Source: Archangium gephyra (lineage in GTDB: Bacteria; Myxococcota; Myxococcia; Myxococcales; Myxococcaceae). From it: 64,000 bases of DNA. The stretch covers positions 980,501-1,044,500 of the forward strand of contig NZ_CP011509.1 of assembly GCF_001027285.1 (NCBI RefSeq). Direction: 5' to 3'. A program made the translations under genes and the position numbers. Below are positions 50,222-58,558 of this stretch, piece after piece; position 1 is the first letter of the stretch, and each line of letters opens with the position of its first letter. The notes below the pieces were generated by a model. The model worked only from the letters and a program-made list of their open reading frames with translations, had not been told where the DNA came from and ran no database searches.

Positions 50222-51313
50222 ATGTCGGATCGCATCTTCGTCGCCACGCGTAAGGGTCTCTTCGAGCTCCGGCGCTCCCAGGGCCGCTGGCGCATCGCCC
50301 AGACGTCCTTCCTCGGTGACCCGGTCTCGCTCGTCGCGAAGTCTCCCGGGGACGGCACCCTCTATGCCGCGCTCCACCTGGGCCACTTCGGCGTGAAGCT
50401 GCGCGCCTCCTCCGATGGCGGCCAGCGCTGGGACGAGCTCACCGCCCCCGCCTTCCCCAAGATGCCGGAGGGGCTCGAGGAGAAGCTCCCCGATGGCAAG
50501 CCCTGGCCGTGGCGCGTCGAGCAGATCTGGGCCCTCGAGGTCGTGGACGGCACCCTCTGGTGCGGCACCGTCGGTGGCGGGCTCTTCCGCTCGCGAGACC
50601 GGGGCCAGTCCTGGGAGCTGTGCCGGGGTCTCTGGGAGCACCCGCTGCGCAAGCAGTGGTTCGGCGGCGGCACGGACCTGCCCGGCATCCACTCCATCTG
50701 CCCGCACCCGAAGAACCCGAAGGAGCTCGCCGTGGGCGTCTCGTGCGGCGGCGCGTGGCTCACGCGCGATGGGGGCGAGCACTGGGAGGTGAGCCACGGC
50801 ATGTTCGCCGCGTACATGCCTCCCGAGCTGCGCGAGAATCCGGCCACGCAGGATCCGCACCTGCTCGCGCGCTGCGCCTCGCACCCGGACCGCCTCTGGG
50901 CCCAGCACCACAACGGCGTCTTCCGCTCCGATGACGGGGGCTCCCGCTGGGTATCCATCCCCGAGAGCGCTCCGAGCGTCTTCGGCTTCGCCATCGCGGC
51001 CCACCCGTCCAACCCGGACATCGCCTGGCGCGTCCCCGCCATCAAGGACGAGCAGCGCTTCCCCGTGGACGGCCGCGTCGTCGTCTCGCGCACCCGCGAC
51101 GGCGGCAAGAGCTGGGAGGTGCTGCGCGAGGGGCTCCCCCAGGAGCACGCCTATGATCTCACCCTGCGCCACGCGCTCGACGTGGACGCCTCGGGAGAGC
51201 GGCTCGCCTTCGGTAGCACTACGGGCTCGCTCTGGGTCTCGGAGAACAGCGGAGACTCCTGGGTGCACCTCTCCGCGCACCTGCCTCCGATCTACGCCGT
51301 CCGCTTCGCCTGA
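50222..51313 (+). CDS. BNR/sialidase-like beta-propeller protein
   Basis: A 363-residue protein made of repeated strands with Asp-box-like motifs (SSDGGQRWDEL, SRDRGQSWEL, TRDGGEHWEV, SDDGGSRWVSI, TRDGGKSWEVL, SENSGDSWVHL). Asp boxes mark BNR/sialidase-like propellers. The usual sialidase Arg triad is not evident, so it is probably a binding or unknown enzyme. No signal peptide is seen. The start is 2 bases after the ubiquitin-like gene, so the pair is cotranslated. The propeller call is sure, the function unknown. Confidence 0.82.
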   Translation: MSDRIFVATRKGLFELRRSQGRWRIAQTSFLGDPVSLVAKSPGDGTLYAALHLGHFGVKLRASSDGGQRWDELTAPAFPKMPEGLEEKLPDGKPWPWRVEQIWALEVVDGTLWCGTVGGGLFRSRDRGQSWELCRGLWEHPLRKQWFGGGTDLPGIHSICPHPKNPKELAVGVSCGGAWLTRDGGEHWEVSHGMFAAYMPPELRENPATQDPHLLARCASHPDRLWAQHHNGVFRSDDGGSRWVSIPESAPSVFGFAIAAHPSNPDIAWRVPAIKDEQRFPVDGRVVVSRTRDGGKSWEVLREGLPQEHAYDLTLRHALDVDASGERLAFGSTTGSLWVSENSGDSWVHLSAHLPPIYAVRFA

Positions 51314-51319
51314 GCGTCT

Positions 51320-51880
51320 CTACTCCGCGGAGTCGATGATCTTCTTGGCGATGGTGAAGGAGAACCCCGCCCTCGCCAGCGCGGCGAGGTCCCGCTGACG
51401 GTTCTCCTCGCGCGTCTTCGTGTTCGTCCGGAAGGGGCCCAGCCGCTTCTTGCGCGCCCAGATCTTCGCCGCCTCTTCCTCCGAGAGCTCCGCGGTGGCG
51501 TCCGCCAGCTTCTTCGCCACCACTTCCGCCGAGACGCCCTTCATCCGCAGCTTCTGGGCGATGACCCGCGCGCTCCGGCCCGAGCTGCGCAGCGAGTGCG
51601 CCTTCATCCCCGCGTAGGTCTCGTCGTTGATGAGCCCGCCGCGCGTGAGCTTCTCGACGAGCTCGTCCACCCAGCCCACGGCCTCGGTCCGCTCGCCCCC
51701 GTGCGCCTTGAGGGAGCGGTCCACCCGGCGCATCAGCACGCGCTTGAGCTGGCTCACCGTCGCCGCGTACCGCTTGAGGTAGTGCAGCGCCGCGTTCTCC
51801 AGATAGCGGGGAGACACCTTCCTCGGCTTCTTCTGCGGACGCGCGGGCTTGCGTCCCTGTTCTCCCAGCTGCTCGTCCAT
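51320..51880 (-). CDS. recX: Regulatory protein RecX
   Basis: A 186-residue three-helix-repeat protein. The first repeat has ALHYLKRYAATVSQLKRVL and the second GLINDETYAGMKAHSLRSSG, a RecX mark; the third contains WARKKRLGPF. RecX binds and inhibits RecA filaments. The Lys/Pro-rich start (KPARPQKKPRKV) is an extra. The ATG at 51880 is chosen; a GTG at 51898 is upstream in frame. recA is not in the window, so the gene is separate from it here. It converges on the propeller gene with only 6 bases between stops. Confidence 0.9.
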   Translation of the reverse strand: MDEQLGEQGRKPARPQKKPRKVSPRYLENAALHYLKRYAATVSQLKRVLMRRVDRSLKAHGGERTEAVGWVDELVEKLTRGGLINDETYAGMKAHSLRSSGRSARVIAQKLRMKGVSAEVVAKKLADATAELSEEEAAKIWARKKRLGPFRTNTKTREENRQRDLAALARAGFSFTIAKKIIDSAE

Positions 51881-51972
51881 GGGAGGGGGATGTAACACCC
51901 GGGTCAGACGTCCGGCAGCGGTTCCGGAGTTGATGGCCTGGAGGGCAGACGGTCAGGCACAGGGGGGATGCA

Positions 51973-52029
51973 CGGGTTCAACCTGGGACCCGGGCACCCT
52001 CACCCCGTCCCTCTCCCGGGGGGAGAGGG
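51973..52029 (-). repeat. Intergenic hairpin repeat, copy 8
   Basis: Opposite orientation: a CGGGTTCAACCTG block, ACCCGGGCACCCTCACCCCG, then CCCTCTCCC (52009-52017), GGG, GGGAGAGGG (52021-52029). It lies 9 bases after the end of the acyl-CoA dehydrogenase gene and may act as its terminator. Confidence 0.8.
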
Positions 52030-52038
52030 GATATGGGC

Positions 52039-53856
52039 TCAGAAGGCTTCTTCGGGTACCTCCATCAGGTCGAGCGTGCTCTGCTCCACCATGCGCGCGG
52101 CGTGGGCCAGCCCCGGCAACACCTCGCGGCAGAACCAGCGCGCACTGGCGAGCTTGCCCATGTAGAAGGTCTTGTCGCCCGGGTTCGTCTTCATGCGCTC
52201 CAGCGCCACCGCCGCGTGCCGCACCAGCAGCCAGCCGACGACCAGGTCCGCCAGACCCAGCAGCACCCGGTTGCCCTGCAGGCCCACGTGGTAGATGGAC
52301 TCGCCCATCTTCCCCAGCAGCGCCCCCAGCATCGTCTCCAGGTCCGCCAGCCCCTTGCCCAGCGCCGCCCGCTCGGCCTCCAGCTCCTTGCCGCCCTCGC
52401 CCGACTCCACCGTCTCGCGCACCTGCCCCAGCAGCCGTTGCAGGGTCGCTCCTCCGTCCCTCGCCACCTTGCGCAGCAGCAGGTCGAGCGACTGGATGTG
52501 TGTGGTGCCCTCGTAGAGCGAGTCGATCTTCTGGTCCCGGATGTACTGCTCCATCGGGTAGTCCTTCAGGTACCCCGAGCCCCCGAAGCACTGCAGGGCC
52601 GTGCCCAGCAGCTCGTAGCCCCTGTCCGAGCAGTAGCCCTTCACCAGCGGCAGGAGCAGATCGTTGAGCGAGTCGTACTCGGCGGCCTCGAGCGCCCGGT
52701 GCCCGCCCTTGAGCTCCACCTGGTCCTGGATGGAGGCGGTGTAGAGGCAGAGCGCCCGCATGCCCTCGGCGTGCGCCTTCTGCGCCATCAGCATCCGCCG
52801 CACGTCCGGGTGGTGCAGAATCGTCACGCGCGGGGCCTTGGCGTCGCGCGCCTGCATCAGGTCCGAGCCCTGCTTGCGATCCTTCGCGAACTCCAGCGCG
52901 TTGAGGTACGCCGTGGACACCGTGGCCATGGACTTGATGCCCACCGCCATGCGCGCCTGCTCGATGATGTGGAACATCTGCCGGATGCCGTCGTGCACCT
53001 CGCCCAGCAGCAGGCCGCGCGCCGGCTTGCCGTCACCGAAGGTCAGCTCGCATGTCACCGAGCCCTTCAGCCCCATCTTCTCTTCGATCTTGGTGCACAC
53101 CACGCCGTTGCGCTCGCCCAGCGCGCCGCCCTCCTCCACCCAGAACTTGGGCACGATGAAGAGCGAGAGCCCCTTGGTGCCCGGACCCGCGCCCTCGGGC
53201 CTCGCCAGCACCATGTGGACGATGTTCTCCGTGCTGTCCGTCTCCGCGCTGGTGATGAAGCGCTTCACACCCTCGATTTCCCAGACGTCCCCGCCCACGT
53301 GCCGGGCCTTGGCGCGCGCCGCTCCCACGTCGCTGCCCGCGTCCGGCTCGGTGAGCACCATGGTGCCCACCCAGCGCCGCTCCATCATCGCCGGCAGGAA
53401 GCGCTTCTTCTGGGCCTCGGTGCCCAGCCGGTCGATGACGCGCGCCAGCACGCCGGCCAGCGTGTAGAAGGCCACCGCCGGGTTGGCGCCCACCATCAGC
53501 TCGAAGGCCGCCCAGCCCAGCGAGGGCGGTGCTCCCATGCCTCCCTGGTGCACCGGTAGCTCCAGCTGGCTCATCCCCGATTCGTGATAGGCCGCGATCG
53601 CCTTCTGGAGGCCCGGCGGCAGCGTCACCGTCCCGTTGTGCAGCGTGGGCGGGTTGTGCTCGGGCTCGGAGAAGCTCGGCGCCATCTCCTTGAGGCACAC
53701 CTCGGCGAACGTCTCCAGCGTCTGCCTCGCCGCCGTCTCGTCGAAGTCCCCGAAGGGCGCCTTGTTCAGGGAGGTCCGCCCGATGTCCAGGAACTCGAAG
53801 AGGTTGAAGCTCAGGTCGCGGACGTTGGGCTTGTAGTGGTTGGGCGCGGACGACAT
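52039..53856 (-). CDS. Acyl-CoA dehydrogenase (large, with C-terminal extension)
   Basis: A 605-residue flavoenzyme. It has the N-terminal helical domain, the beta-barrel middle with MVLTEPDAGSDVGAA, FITSAE and GLKGS, and the C-terminal helical domain with DPR-type contacts and the catalytic base in YEGTTHIQ. At 600 residues it is the long form found for several bacterial FadE-like enzymes, with an extra C-terminal helical domain (about 470-605). It oxidises acyl-CoA to enoyl-CoA in beta-oxidation. The ATG at 53856 has GGAGGCCGAG before it. A hairpin repeat follows the stop. Confidence 0.93.
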   Translation of the reverse strand: MSSAPNHYKPNVRDLSFNLFEFLDIGRTSLNKAPFGDFDETAARQTLETFAEVCLKEMAPSFSEPEHNPPTLHNGTVTLPPGLQKAIAAYHESGMSQLELPVHQGGMGAPPSLGWAAFELMVGANPAVAFYTLAGVLARVIDRLGTEAQKKRFLPAMMERRWVGTMVLTEPDAGSDVGAARAKARHVGGDVWEIEGVKRFITSAETDSTENIVHMVLARPEGAGPGTKGLSLFIVPKFWVEEGGALGERNGVVCTKIEEKMGLKGSVTCELTFGDGKPARGLLLGEVHDGIRQMFHIIEQARMAVGIKSMATVSTAYLNALEFAKDRKQGSDLMQARDAKAPRVTILHHPDVRRMLMAQKAHAEGMRALCLYTASIQDQVELKGGHRALEAAEYDSLNDLLLPLVKGYCSDRGYELLGTALQCFGGSGYLKDYPMEQYIRDQKIDSLYEGTTHIQSLDLLLRKVARDGGATLQRLLGQVRETVESGEGGKELEAERAALGKGLADLETMLGALLGKMGESIYHVGLQGNRVLLGLADLVVGWLLVRHAAVALERMKTNPGDKTFYMGKLASARWFCREVLPGLAHAARMVEQSTLDLMEVPEEAF

Positions 53857-54023
53857 CTCGGCCTCCAGCTGGTACGGGTTGTGCGGGTAGAGTCCCAGGC
53901 TACTGCGTGTGACGGGCCCGGTCCCCCATGTTTTCGAGGGGGGGTCGCAACCGGGGCCCACTCGCTGCGACAATAGACAAGAGGAGAACGAAGCACCTCC
54001 CGTGCGTCCAGCGAGGACCTCCC

Positions 54024-54977
54024 ATGAGCATCCGACGGATCGGCTTCAACCCCTTCGTCCAGACCGCGAACATCATCGAGGCCCAGCGGCGCATCGAGGC
54101 GCAGCATCGCGTCGAGGCCGTCGAGAAGCACGTTGGAGCCGACGACCCGGCGCTGATGACCGAGGAGCAGGCGCTGGAGGCCCTCAACGCCCAGCACCGC
54201 GCCGAGATGGAGGCCCTGGAGGCCGAGCGCGCGCAGAAGGAGCGTGAGGGCGAGGCGCTGCGGGCCCAGCTGACACTCGCCGATGGGTACGAGACGGCCC
54301 AGCGCGAGCTGGTGGACCTCAAGGGGGGCAAGGAGGCCGCGAAGGAGGCGCCCCCGAGCGCCCGTGCGGACACACCGGGCGTGTCGCTCGCGCACCTGGC
54401 CCGGGCCAATGTGTACGCGTCGGTGACCCGGGCCGAGCGCGCCGCGGCGGAGCAGCTGGCGGCGTTGGAGCGGGCCGCGGCGGAGCAGGCCGCCACCGGT
54501 GGGCCCGGGGTGGAGGACGACTGGATGGCGGCGGAGGTGGCCGCGCTCCAGGTGGACGGTGGGGCCGAGGTGGCGGCGGGGGAGGACAACTCCTGGATGG
54601 CGGCGGAGCTGTCCGCGCTCGAGGCACAGGCCGAGGCACTCGAGGAGGACGAGGCGGTCTACAGCGATCCGGGGGCGGACACGTTCTTCGCGAGCCTGGA
54701 TGACATCGAGAACCTGGAGCAGGGCAGGGGAGCGTTCGATGACGCGGGGGCCAATGCCTTCGTCGCGAGCATGGACGACATCGCCCTGCTCGTGCCCGAC
54801 GCCGCGCCCGAGGCCGTGCCACCGGTTGGCGCGGAGCCCGTGGCGCTGGAGCCCTCCGTGATTCTCGCGGCGGCGGAGGTGGTCCCGGAGGCCGGGCCTG
54901 TTCCCGAGGAGGCCCCCGCTGCCGCTGCCGGTGCGCAGCAGGCGCCGGCCCTGGGGCTCCCGTTCGACGACGCGTAA
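54024..54977 (+). CDS. Acidic repeat and coiled-coil protein, function unknown
   Basis: A 317-residue protein, GAGGA before the ATG at 54024. Residues about 15-110 are a charged helical stretch likely to form a coiled coil (HRAEMEALEAERAQKEREG). The acidic middle has two internal duplications: DDWMAAEVAALQ with NSWMAAELSALE, then SDPGADTFFASLDDIENL with DDAGANAFVASMDDIALL. The tail is Ala/Pro/Glu-rich. No enzyme motif or signal is seen. It may be a scaffold or peptide-recognition protein. I recognise no family. Confidence 0.75.
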   Translation: MSIRRIGFNPFVQTANIIEAQRRIEAQHRVEAVEKHVGADDPALMTEEQALEALNAQHRAEMEALEAERAQKEREGEALRAQLTLADGYETAQRELVDLKGGKEAAKEAPPSARADTPGVSLAHLARANVYASVTRAERAAAEQLAALERAAAEQAATGGPGVEDDWMAAEVAALQVDGGAEVAAGEDNSWMAAELSALEAQAEALEEDEAVYSDPGADTFFASLDDIENLEQGRGAFDDAGANAFVASMDDIALLVPDAAPEAVPPVGAEPVALEPSVILAAAEVVPEAGPVPEEAPAAAAGAQQAPALGLPFDDA

Positions 54978-54980
54978 AAC

Positions 54981-54999
54981 TTGTCCAACAGTTGGACAA
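54981..54999. promoter_or_regulatory. Perfect palindrome, candidate operator of the MDR dehydrogenase gene
   Basis: TTGTCCAA (54981-54988), CAG, TTGGACAA (54992-54999) make an 8-3-8 inverted repeat, 42 bases before the ATG at 55041 and 4 bases after the previous gene's stop. Its right arm overlaps a TTGGACA that could be a -35. It suggests a repressor whose gene is not in view. Confidence 0.55.
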
Positions 55000-55040
55000 C
55001 TTGGTGAAGAGCGCGCCCGGAGCGGGGGTATATCCGGGCC

Positions 55041-56072
55041 ATGCGCAAGGTGGTCATCCCCCGCGCCGGTGGTTACGACCGGCTCACGCTCCAGACGCAG
55101 CCCGATCCCACGCCCGCTCCCGAGGAGGTCGTCGTCACCTCGGAGGCCATTGGCGTCAACTACGCTGATTGCGTCATCCGCATGGGGCTGTATGCCTCGG
55201 CCAAGGAGTACGTCGGCTGGCCCATCACCCCGGGCTTCGAGTTCGCCGGGACCGTGAGCGCGGTGGGCTCCGCCGTCACGGACCTCGCGGTGGGAACCCG
55301 GGTGTTCGGCGTCACGCGCTTTGGCGGCTACTCCACCCACGTCGCGGTGCCCCGCCACCAGGTGTTCCCCCTGCCCGCGCGCTTCGACATGGCCCAGGCC
55401 GCGGGCTTTCCCACCGTCTTCCTCACCGCCTACTACGCACTCTTCGAGCTGGCCCACCCGCGCCCGGGCAGCACGCTGCTCGTGCACTCGGCCGCGGGCG
55501 GCGTGGGTGGGGCCCTGTTGCAGCTGGGGCGCATCGCCGGTTGCCGGACGGTGGGCGTCGTCGGCTCCAGCCACAAGGTGGAGACCGCGCGGGCATTGGG
55601 GGCCGAGGTCGTCATCGACAAGAGCCGCGAGGACCTCTGGGGCGCCGCCGAGAAGGCCGCTCCCAAGGGCTATGACGTGGTGCTGGATGCCAATGGCGTC
55701 TCCACGCTGCGCGACAGCTACCGGCACCTCGCGCGGCCCGGCAAGCTCGTCATCTATGGCTTCCACTCCATGTTGCCGCGGGAAGGCGGACGGCCCAACT
55801 GGGTGAAGCTCGCCGCGGACTTCCTGCGCACCCCCCGGTTCGATCCGCTCTCGCTCACCAACGCGAACGCGAGTGTGCTTGCCTTCAATCTCTCCTACCT
55901 GTTTGAGAGCCGGGGCGTGCTCGAGGAGGCCATGGGGCGGCTGCTCGCGTGGGTGGACGAGGGCCGTATCACTCCGCCGCCCGTCACCCGCTTCCCCCTG
56001 GAGCGCGTCGCCGAGGCGCACCGCGCGCTGGAGTCCGGCTCCACCGTGGGCAAACTCGTGCTGGTGCCGTGA
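55041..56072 (+). CDS. MDR-family quinone oxidoreductase/VAT-1-like dehydrogenase
   Basis: A 343-residue medium-chain dehydrogenase/reductase without the catalytic zinc motif. The GroES-like N-terminal half has GVNYADCVIRMGLY and PGFEFAGTV; the nucleotide-binding half has HSAAGGVGGALLQLG. The layout and length suit VAT-1-like or quinone-reductase-like NADPH oxidoreductases. The product probably reduces quinones, enones or enals. A perfect palindrome upstream (54981-54999) suggests repression, perhaps relieved by a reactive compound; this is inference. Confidence 0.9.
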   Translation: MRKVVIPRAGGYDRLTLQTQPDPTPAPEEVVVTSEAIGVNYADCVIRMGLYASAKEYVGWPITPGFEFAGTVSAVGSAVTDLAVGTRVFGVTRFGGYSTHVAVPRHQVFPLPARFDMAQAAGFPTVFLTAYYALFELAHPRPGSTLLVHSAAGGVGGALLQLGRIAGCRTVGVVGSSHKVETARALGAEVVIDKSREDLWGAAEKAAPKGYDVVLDANGVSTLRDSYRHLARPGKLVIYGFHSMLPREGGRPNWVKLAADFLRTPRFDPLSLTNANASVLAFNLSYLFESRGVLEEAMGRLLAWVDEGRITPPPVTRFPLERVAEAHRALESGSTVGKLVLVP

Positions 56073-56082
56073 GGCGCGTGGG

Positions 56083-56568
56083 CTAGACCTCCGCTGTCCA
56101 GCCTTGCTTGCGTGGCTTGAGGCGCACCCGGAGCGGCGCGGGTTTCGAGGTCGCCACGTGTTCGAGCTGTTCGAGCGGGTATTCCTCCACGGGTTGCTCG
56201 TGCACGGCCATCAGCCGGAGGAGCCGCTCCGCCGTCGCTCCCATGGAGAGGGGCTTGTCGAGCCGCTCCCACCGCGACACGGTCTCCTTGGCCACGCCCA
56301 TCCGTTTCGCCAGGTCCGTGCTCGACAGGCCCAGCCAGGTGCGCAGGAAGCGGATCTCCCGGGGGGTGAGTGCTGCTTCCTTCCGTGCGAGTTGCAGCGC
56401 CAGTTGCGCGTGGAGTTGCTCGACGTTCGAGTAGCTCAGCTCCTCCTCACCGCACTCCGGGCAATGGCGGACCTGGACCCCCTCGATGATGACGCCTTCC
56501 AGTCCCGCGTAGGCGCGTCGCGTCTCGTGCCGGACCGTCATCTTCCCCCCGCACTGCAGGCATTTCAT
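56083..56568 (-). CDS. MqsA/YgiT-type antitoxin with zinc finger and XRE helix-turn-helix
   Basis: A 161-residue protein with two CxxC pairs (C3-C6 and C36-C39) forming the YgiT-type zinc finger, then an HTH (about 70-125; GLSSTDLAKRMGVAKETVSR). Such antitoxins bind the toxin through the N-terminal part and DNA through the C-terminal part. Its start overlaps the stop of the DUF4258-type toxin gene as ATGA. The C-terminal tail (about 135-161) is basic. It is the second toxin-antitoxin module in the window. Confidence 0.88.
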   Translation of the reverse strand: MKCLQCGGKMTVRHETRRAYAGLEGVIIEGVQVRHCPECGEEELSYSNVEQLHAQLALQLARKEAALTPREIRFLRTWLGLSSTDLAKRMGVAKETVSRWERLDKPLSMGATAERLLRLMAVHEQPVEEYPLEQLEHVATSKPAPLRVRLKPRKQGWTAEV

Positions 56569-56864
56569 CGCTTCCTCCAGACCGTCACGACCACCAGCTC
56601 CGTCTCACCCCGGAAGGCCACCACCACCCAGATGGTGTTGGTGTGCACCCGGTACCTCCAGGTGCCCTTCTCGTTCTCCGCGGGCTCGGTGATGTGCCCG
56701 CCTCGCAGCACGTTCGTCACGTCGACTTCCGTGAGGTCGTCCTTCTCCATCTCCTCCCGCGAATGGCGAGTGTACGTGAGCTGGCCGCTCCTCAGCAGGA
56801 GCGAGATGCGCTTGCGCGCGGCATTGGCGTCCAATGGCTTGGACGGATCCTGAATTGATCTCAC
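56565..56864 (-). CDS. DUF4258-type toxin of the MqsR/YgiT-like pair
   Basis: A 99-residue protein (GTG at 56864, with AGAGG upstream; a longer GTG start at 56900 is possible). The stretch QLTYTRHSREEMEKDDLTEVDV followed by VLRGGHI is that of DUF4258 proteins, then RYRVHTNTIWVVVAFRGETELVVVTVW gives the strands and the conserved aromatic pair. DUF4258 proteins fold like RelE/MqsR RNases. The toxin-first order and ATGA overlap with the YgiT-type antitoxin support the assignment. The region from 56850 to 56885 (GAATTGATC, CAATATAGCC) is less GC-rich and probably holds the promoter. Confidence 0.83.
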   Translation of the reverse strand: MRSIQDPSKPLDANAARKRISLLLRSGQLTYTRHSREEMEKDDLTEVDVTNVLRGGHITEPAENEKGTWRYRVHTNTIWVVVAFRGETELVVVTVWRKR

Positions 56865-57074
56865 GTCAATATAGCCTCTTTCTCCCAGCCGCAACACCAC
56901 GTCACGTGTCGAGCTGGATGCCTGCCGGCGTTCTTCCGGCGAGGGAGGCTGTCTTCGTTGGGCAATGGGCAGCTCCTGGCCGGTAGCCGCTTCCTTGCAG
57001 TCCTGATGCCCAGCCAGGACCGAGGAGCGGGGGCCGAAGAGCGTCTCGCTCGGTGGACGGGAATCCTTCCCGCG

Positions 57075-58430
57075 CTACCGGTTCGTCCGGCTCCGCTGCT
57101 TCATCGCCTCGTCCACCCGGCGGCCCAGCTCCGCGATGCTCTGCGTGAAGCCGATCGCCGTCACCGTCCCGGGAAAGCCGTTCTCCTCGTCCGCGAAGTT
57201 CGCCGTCCCCGCCACGCCCTCGTCGTAATAGCGGTAACCCAGGTTCGACAGGAACGCGATGACGTAGTGCCTCGGTGCCTTCCCCGGCAGCGCTCGCACG
57301 ATTCCCGCGTCACTCCCGTAGTTCTCCGTCTGCCCCGTCTTGTGCAGGAACTCCACCTCCGCCGCCGCGTTGCACGGCCGCGTGTCCCGCTTGAACGCCG
57401 TCCCCCCCACCGTCGCCGTCCCGTCCGCCGCCAGCCACCTCGCCGGCACCGCCGTGGGGATCCCCGGCCTCGCGTTCGCGTCTCCGCACACCAGCGTCGA
57501 GCTCAAGCCCTCCGCGTACCCCTGGTCCGCCAACAGCTTCTTCAGGAAGTTCCTCGCGGGCTCGGACAGTTCCGCCGCCGTCACCGCGCGTCCTTCCCTC
57601 GTCCTCCACAGCACCCCCGGCCCTCCGTTGATGAGCAGGAACAGCCGCGCTGTATCCAGCGCCGTCATGTGGATGCTCCCCGGCTGCCAGTTCCTCCCCG
57701 TCACCGGTGAGGTTCCGTTCACCTGCAGCGTCCCCAATCCCAACGCCGCGTACTCCGCGTTCAGCTCCTCCATCGCGCCTCGCTCGTGCAGCAGCTTCAC
57801 CAGCGCCTCCGTCGAGCCGTTGTCTGATTCGACGATCATCGGCTCCAGCCAGCCCCTCAGCGGCCGCTCGCCCTTGTCCACCGTGTCCCGCAGGAAGCGG
57901 TACGGGGTGTCCAGTGTCAGCTCCCCCCGGTCCACACGCTTCATCACTCCGTACGCGATGAGGATCTTGAAGAGTGACGCGGGGTAGGGCGCCATGAAGC
58001 GCAGCGGTGCTTTCTCACGTCCGGGGACCAGGTCATCCCCGGCCGGTGCGTCCGACCAGCCCTTCTGCCCGTCCCAGCGCTCCAGGTCCCACCGCGTGAA
58101 GCGCACCGCCTGCGTTCCCAGTGTCTGGGGGTCGATCGGCACCGTCTTCCCCTTTGGGTAGTCCCTCGACAGCAGCACGTTCGCCGCCGCCACCGGCCGG
58201 CCCTCCGCGTCCAGCTCGATGACCGCGACGTCCACGTTCGGTGGGTGGGCGATGCGCTCGCCCTGGTGTCTCCAGTCACGCACCTGGTCGAAGCCCACCT
58301 TGCGCACCGCGTCGAGCAGCTCCGTCTCCAGGGCTCGTGAGCGGGTGGGGGAGAGGCGGGGCTGGGCATCCGGGCCGGCCACGGCGGCCGTGCACAGCAG
58401 CAGGGCGAGGCAGAGGGGGGTGGGGTTCAT
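57075..58430 (-). CDS. Exported SxxK serine hydrolase (beta-lactamase/PBP fold)
   Basis: A 451-residue protein with a signal peptide (ending AVAG). All three active-site motifs of the beta-lactamase/penicillin-binding fold are present: S152-x-x-K155 (PASLFKI), S202-D-N204 (ESDNGSTE) and K364-T-G366 (LHKTGQTE). The Glu expected about 36 residues after SDN in class A beta-lactamases is not seen, so I favour a peptidase or esterase over an antibiotic-degrading enzyme. A large N-terminal part (about 25-145) precedes the SxxK. It acts in the periplasm. The substrate is unknown. Confidence 0.88.
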   Translation of the reverse strand: MNPTPLCLALLLCTAAVAGPDAQPRLSPTRSRALETELLDAVRKVGFDQVRDWRHQGERIAHPPNVDVAVIELDAEGRPVAAANVLLSRDYPKGKTVPIDPQTLGTQAVRFTRWDLERWDGQKGWSDAPAGDDLVPGREKAPLRFMAPYPASLFKILIAYGVMKRVDRGELTLDTPYRFLRDTVDKGERPLRGWLEPMIVESDNGSTEALVKLLHERGAMEELNAEYAALGLGTLQVNGTSPVTGRNWQPGSIHMTALDTARLFLLINGGPGVLWRTREGRAVTAAELSEPARNFLKKLLADQGYAEGLSSTLVCGDANARPGIPTAVPARWLAADGTATVGGTAFKRDTRPCNAAAEVEFLHKTGQTENYGSDAGIVRALPGKAPRHYVIAFLSNLGYRYYDEGVAGTANFADEENGFPGTVTAIGFTQSIAELGRRVDEAMKQRSRTNR

Positions 58431-58457
58431 GGGGCTCCTGGTGGAGGCGACGGTAGT

Positions 58458-58514
58458 GGGCTCAACCCGTGAACCGCTATACCCTCACCCCGTCCCTCTC
58501 CCGGCGGGAGAGGG
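58458..58514 (-). repeat. Intergenic hairpin repeat, copy 9
   Basis: Opposite orientation: GGGCTCAACCCGTGAACC, TATACCCTCACCCCG, then CCCTCTCCC (58494-58502), GGC, GGGAGAGGG (58506-58514). It lies between two divergent starts, 28 bases before the serine hydrolase ATG and 44 before the acyl-CoA ligase start. Confidence 0.8.
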
Positions 58515-58558
58515 GTGTGGTCTCCCCTCCTCTACGTGTTGGCGTTACGGAGTGACTC

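Noticed and set aside
51322-51333. ACTCCGCGGAGT palindrome as an operator or terminator
   Set aside because: It overlaps the recX stop and has no loop; a 12-base palindrome is not rare in this composition.
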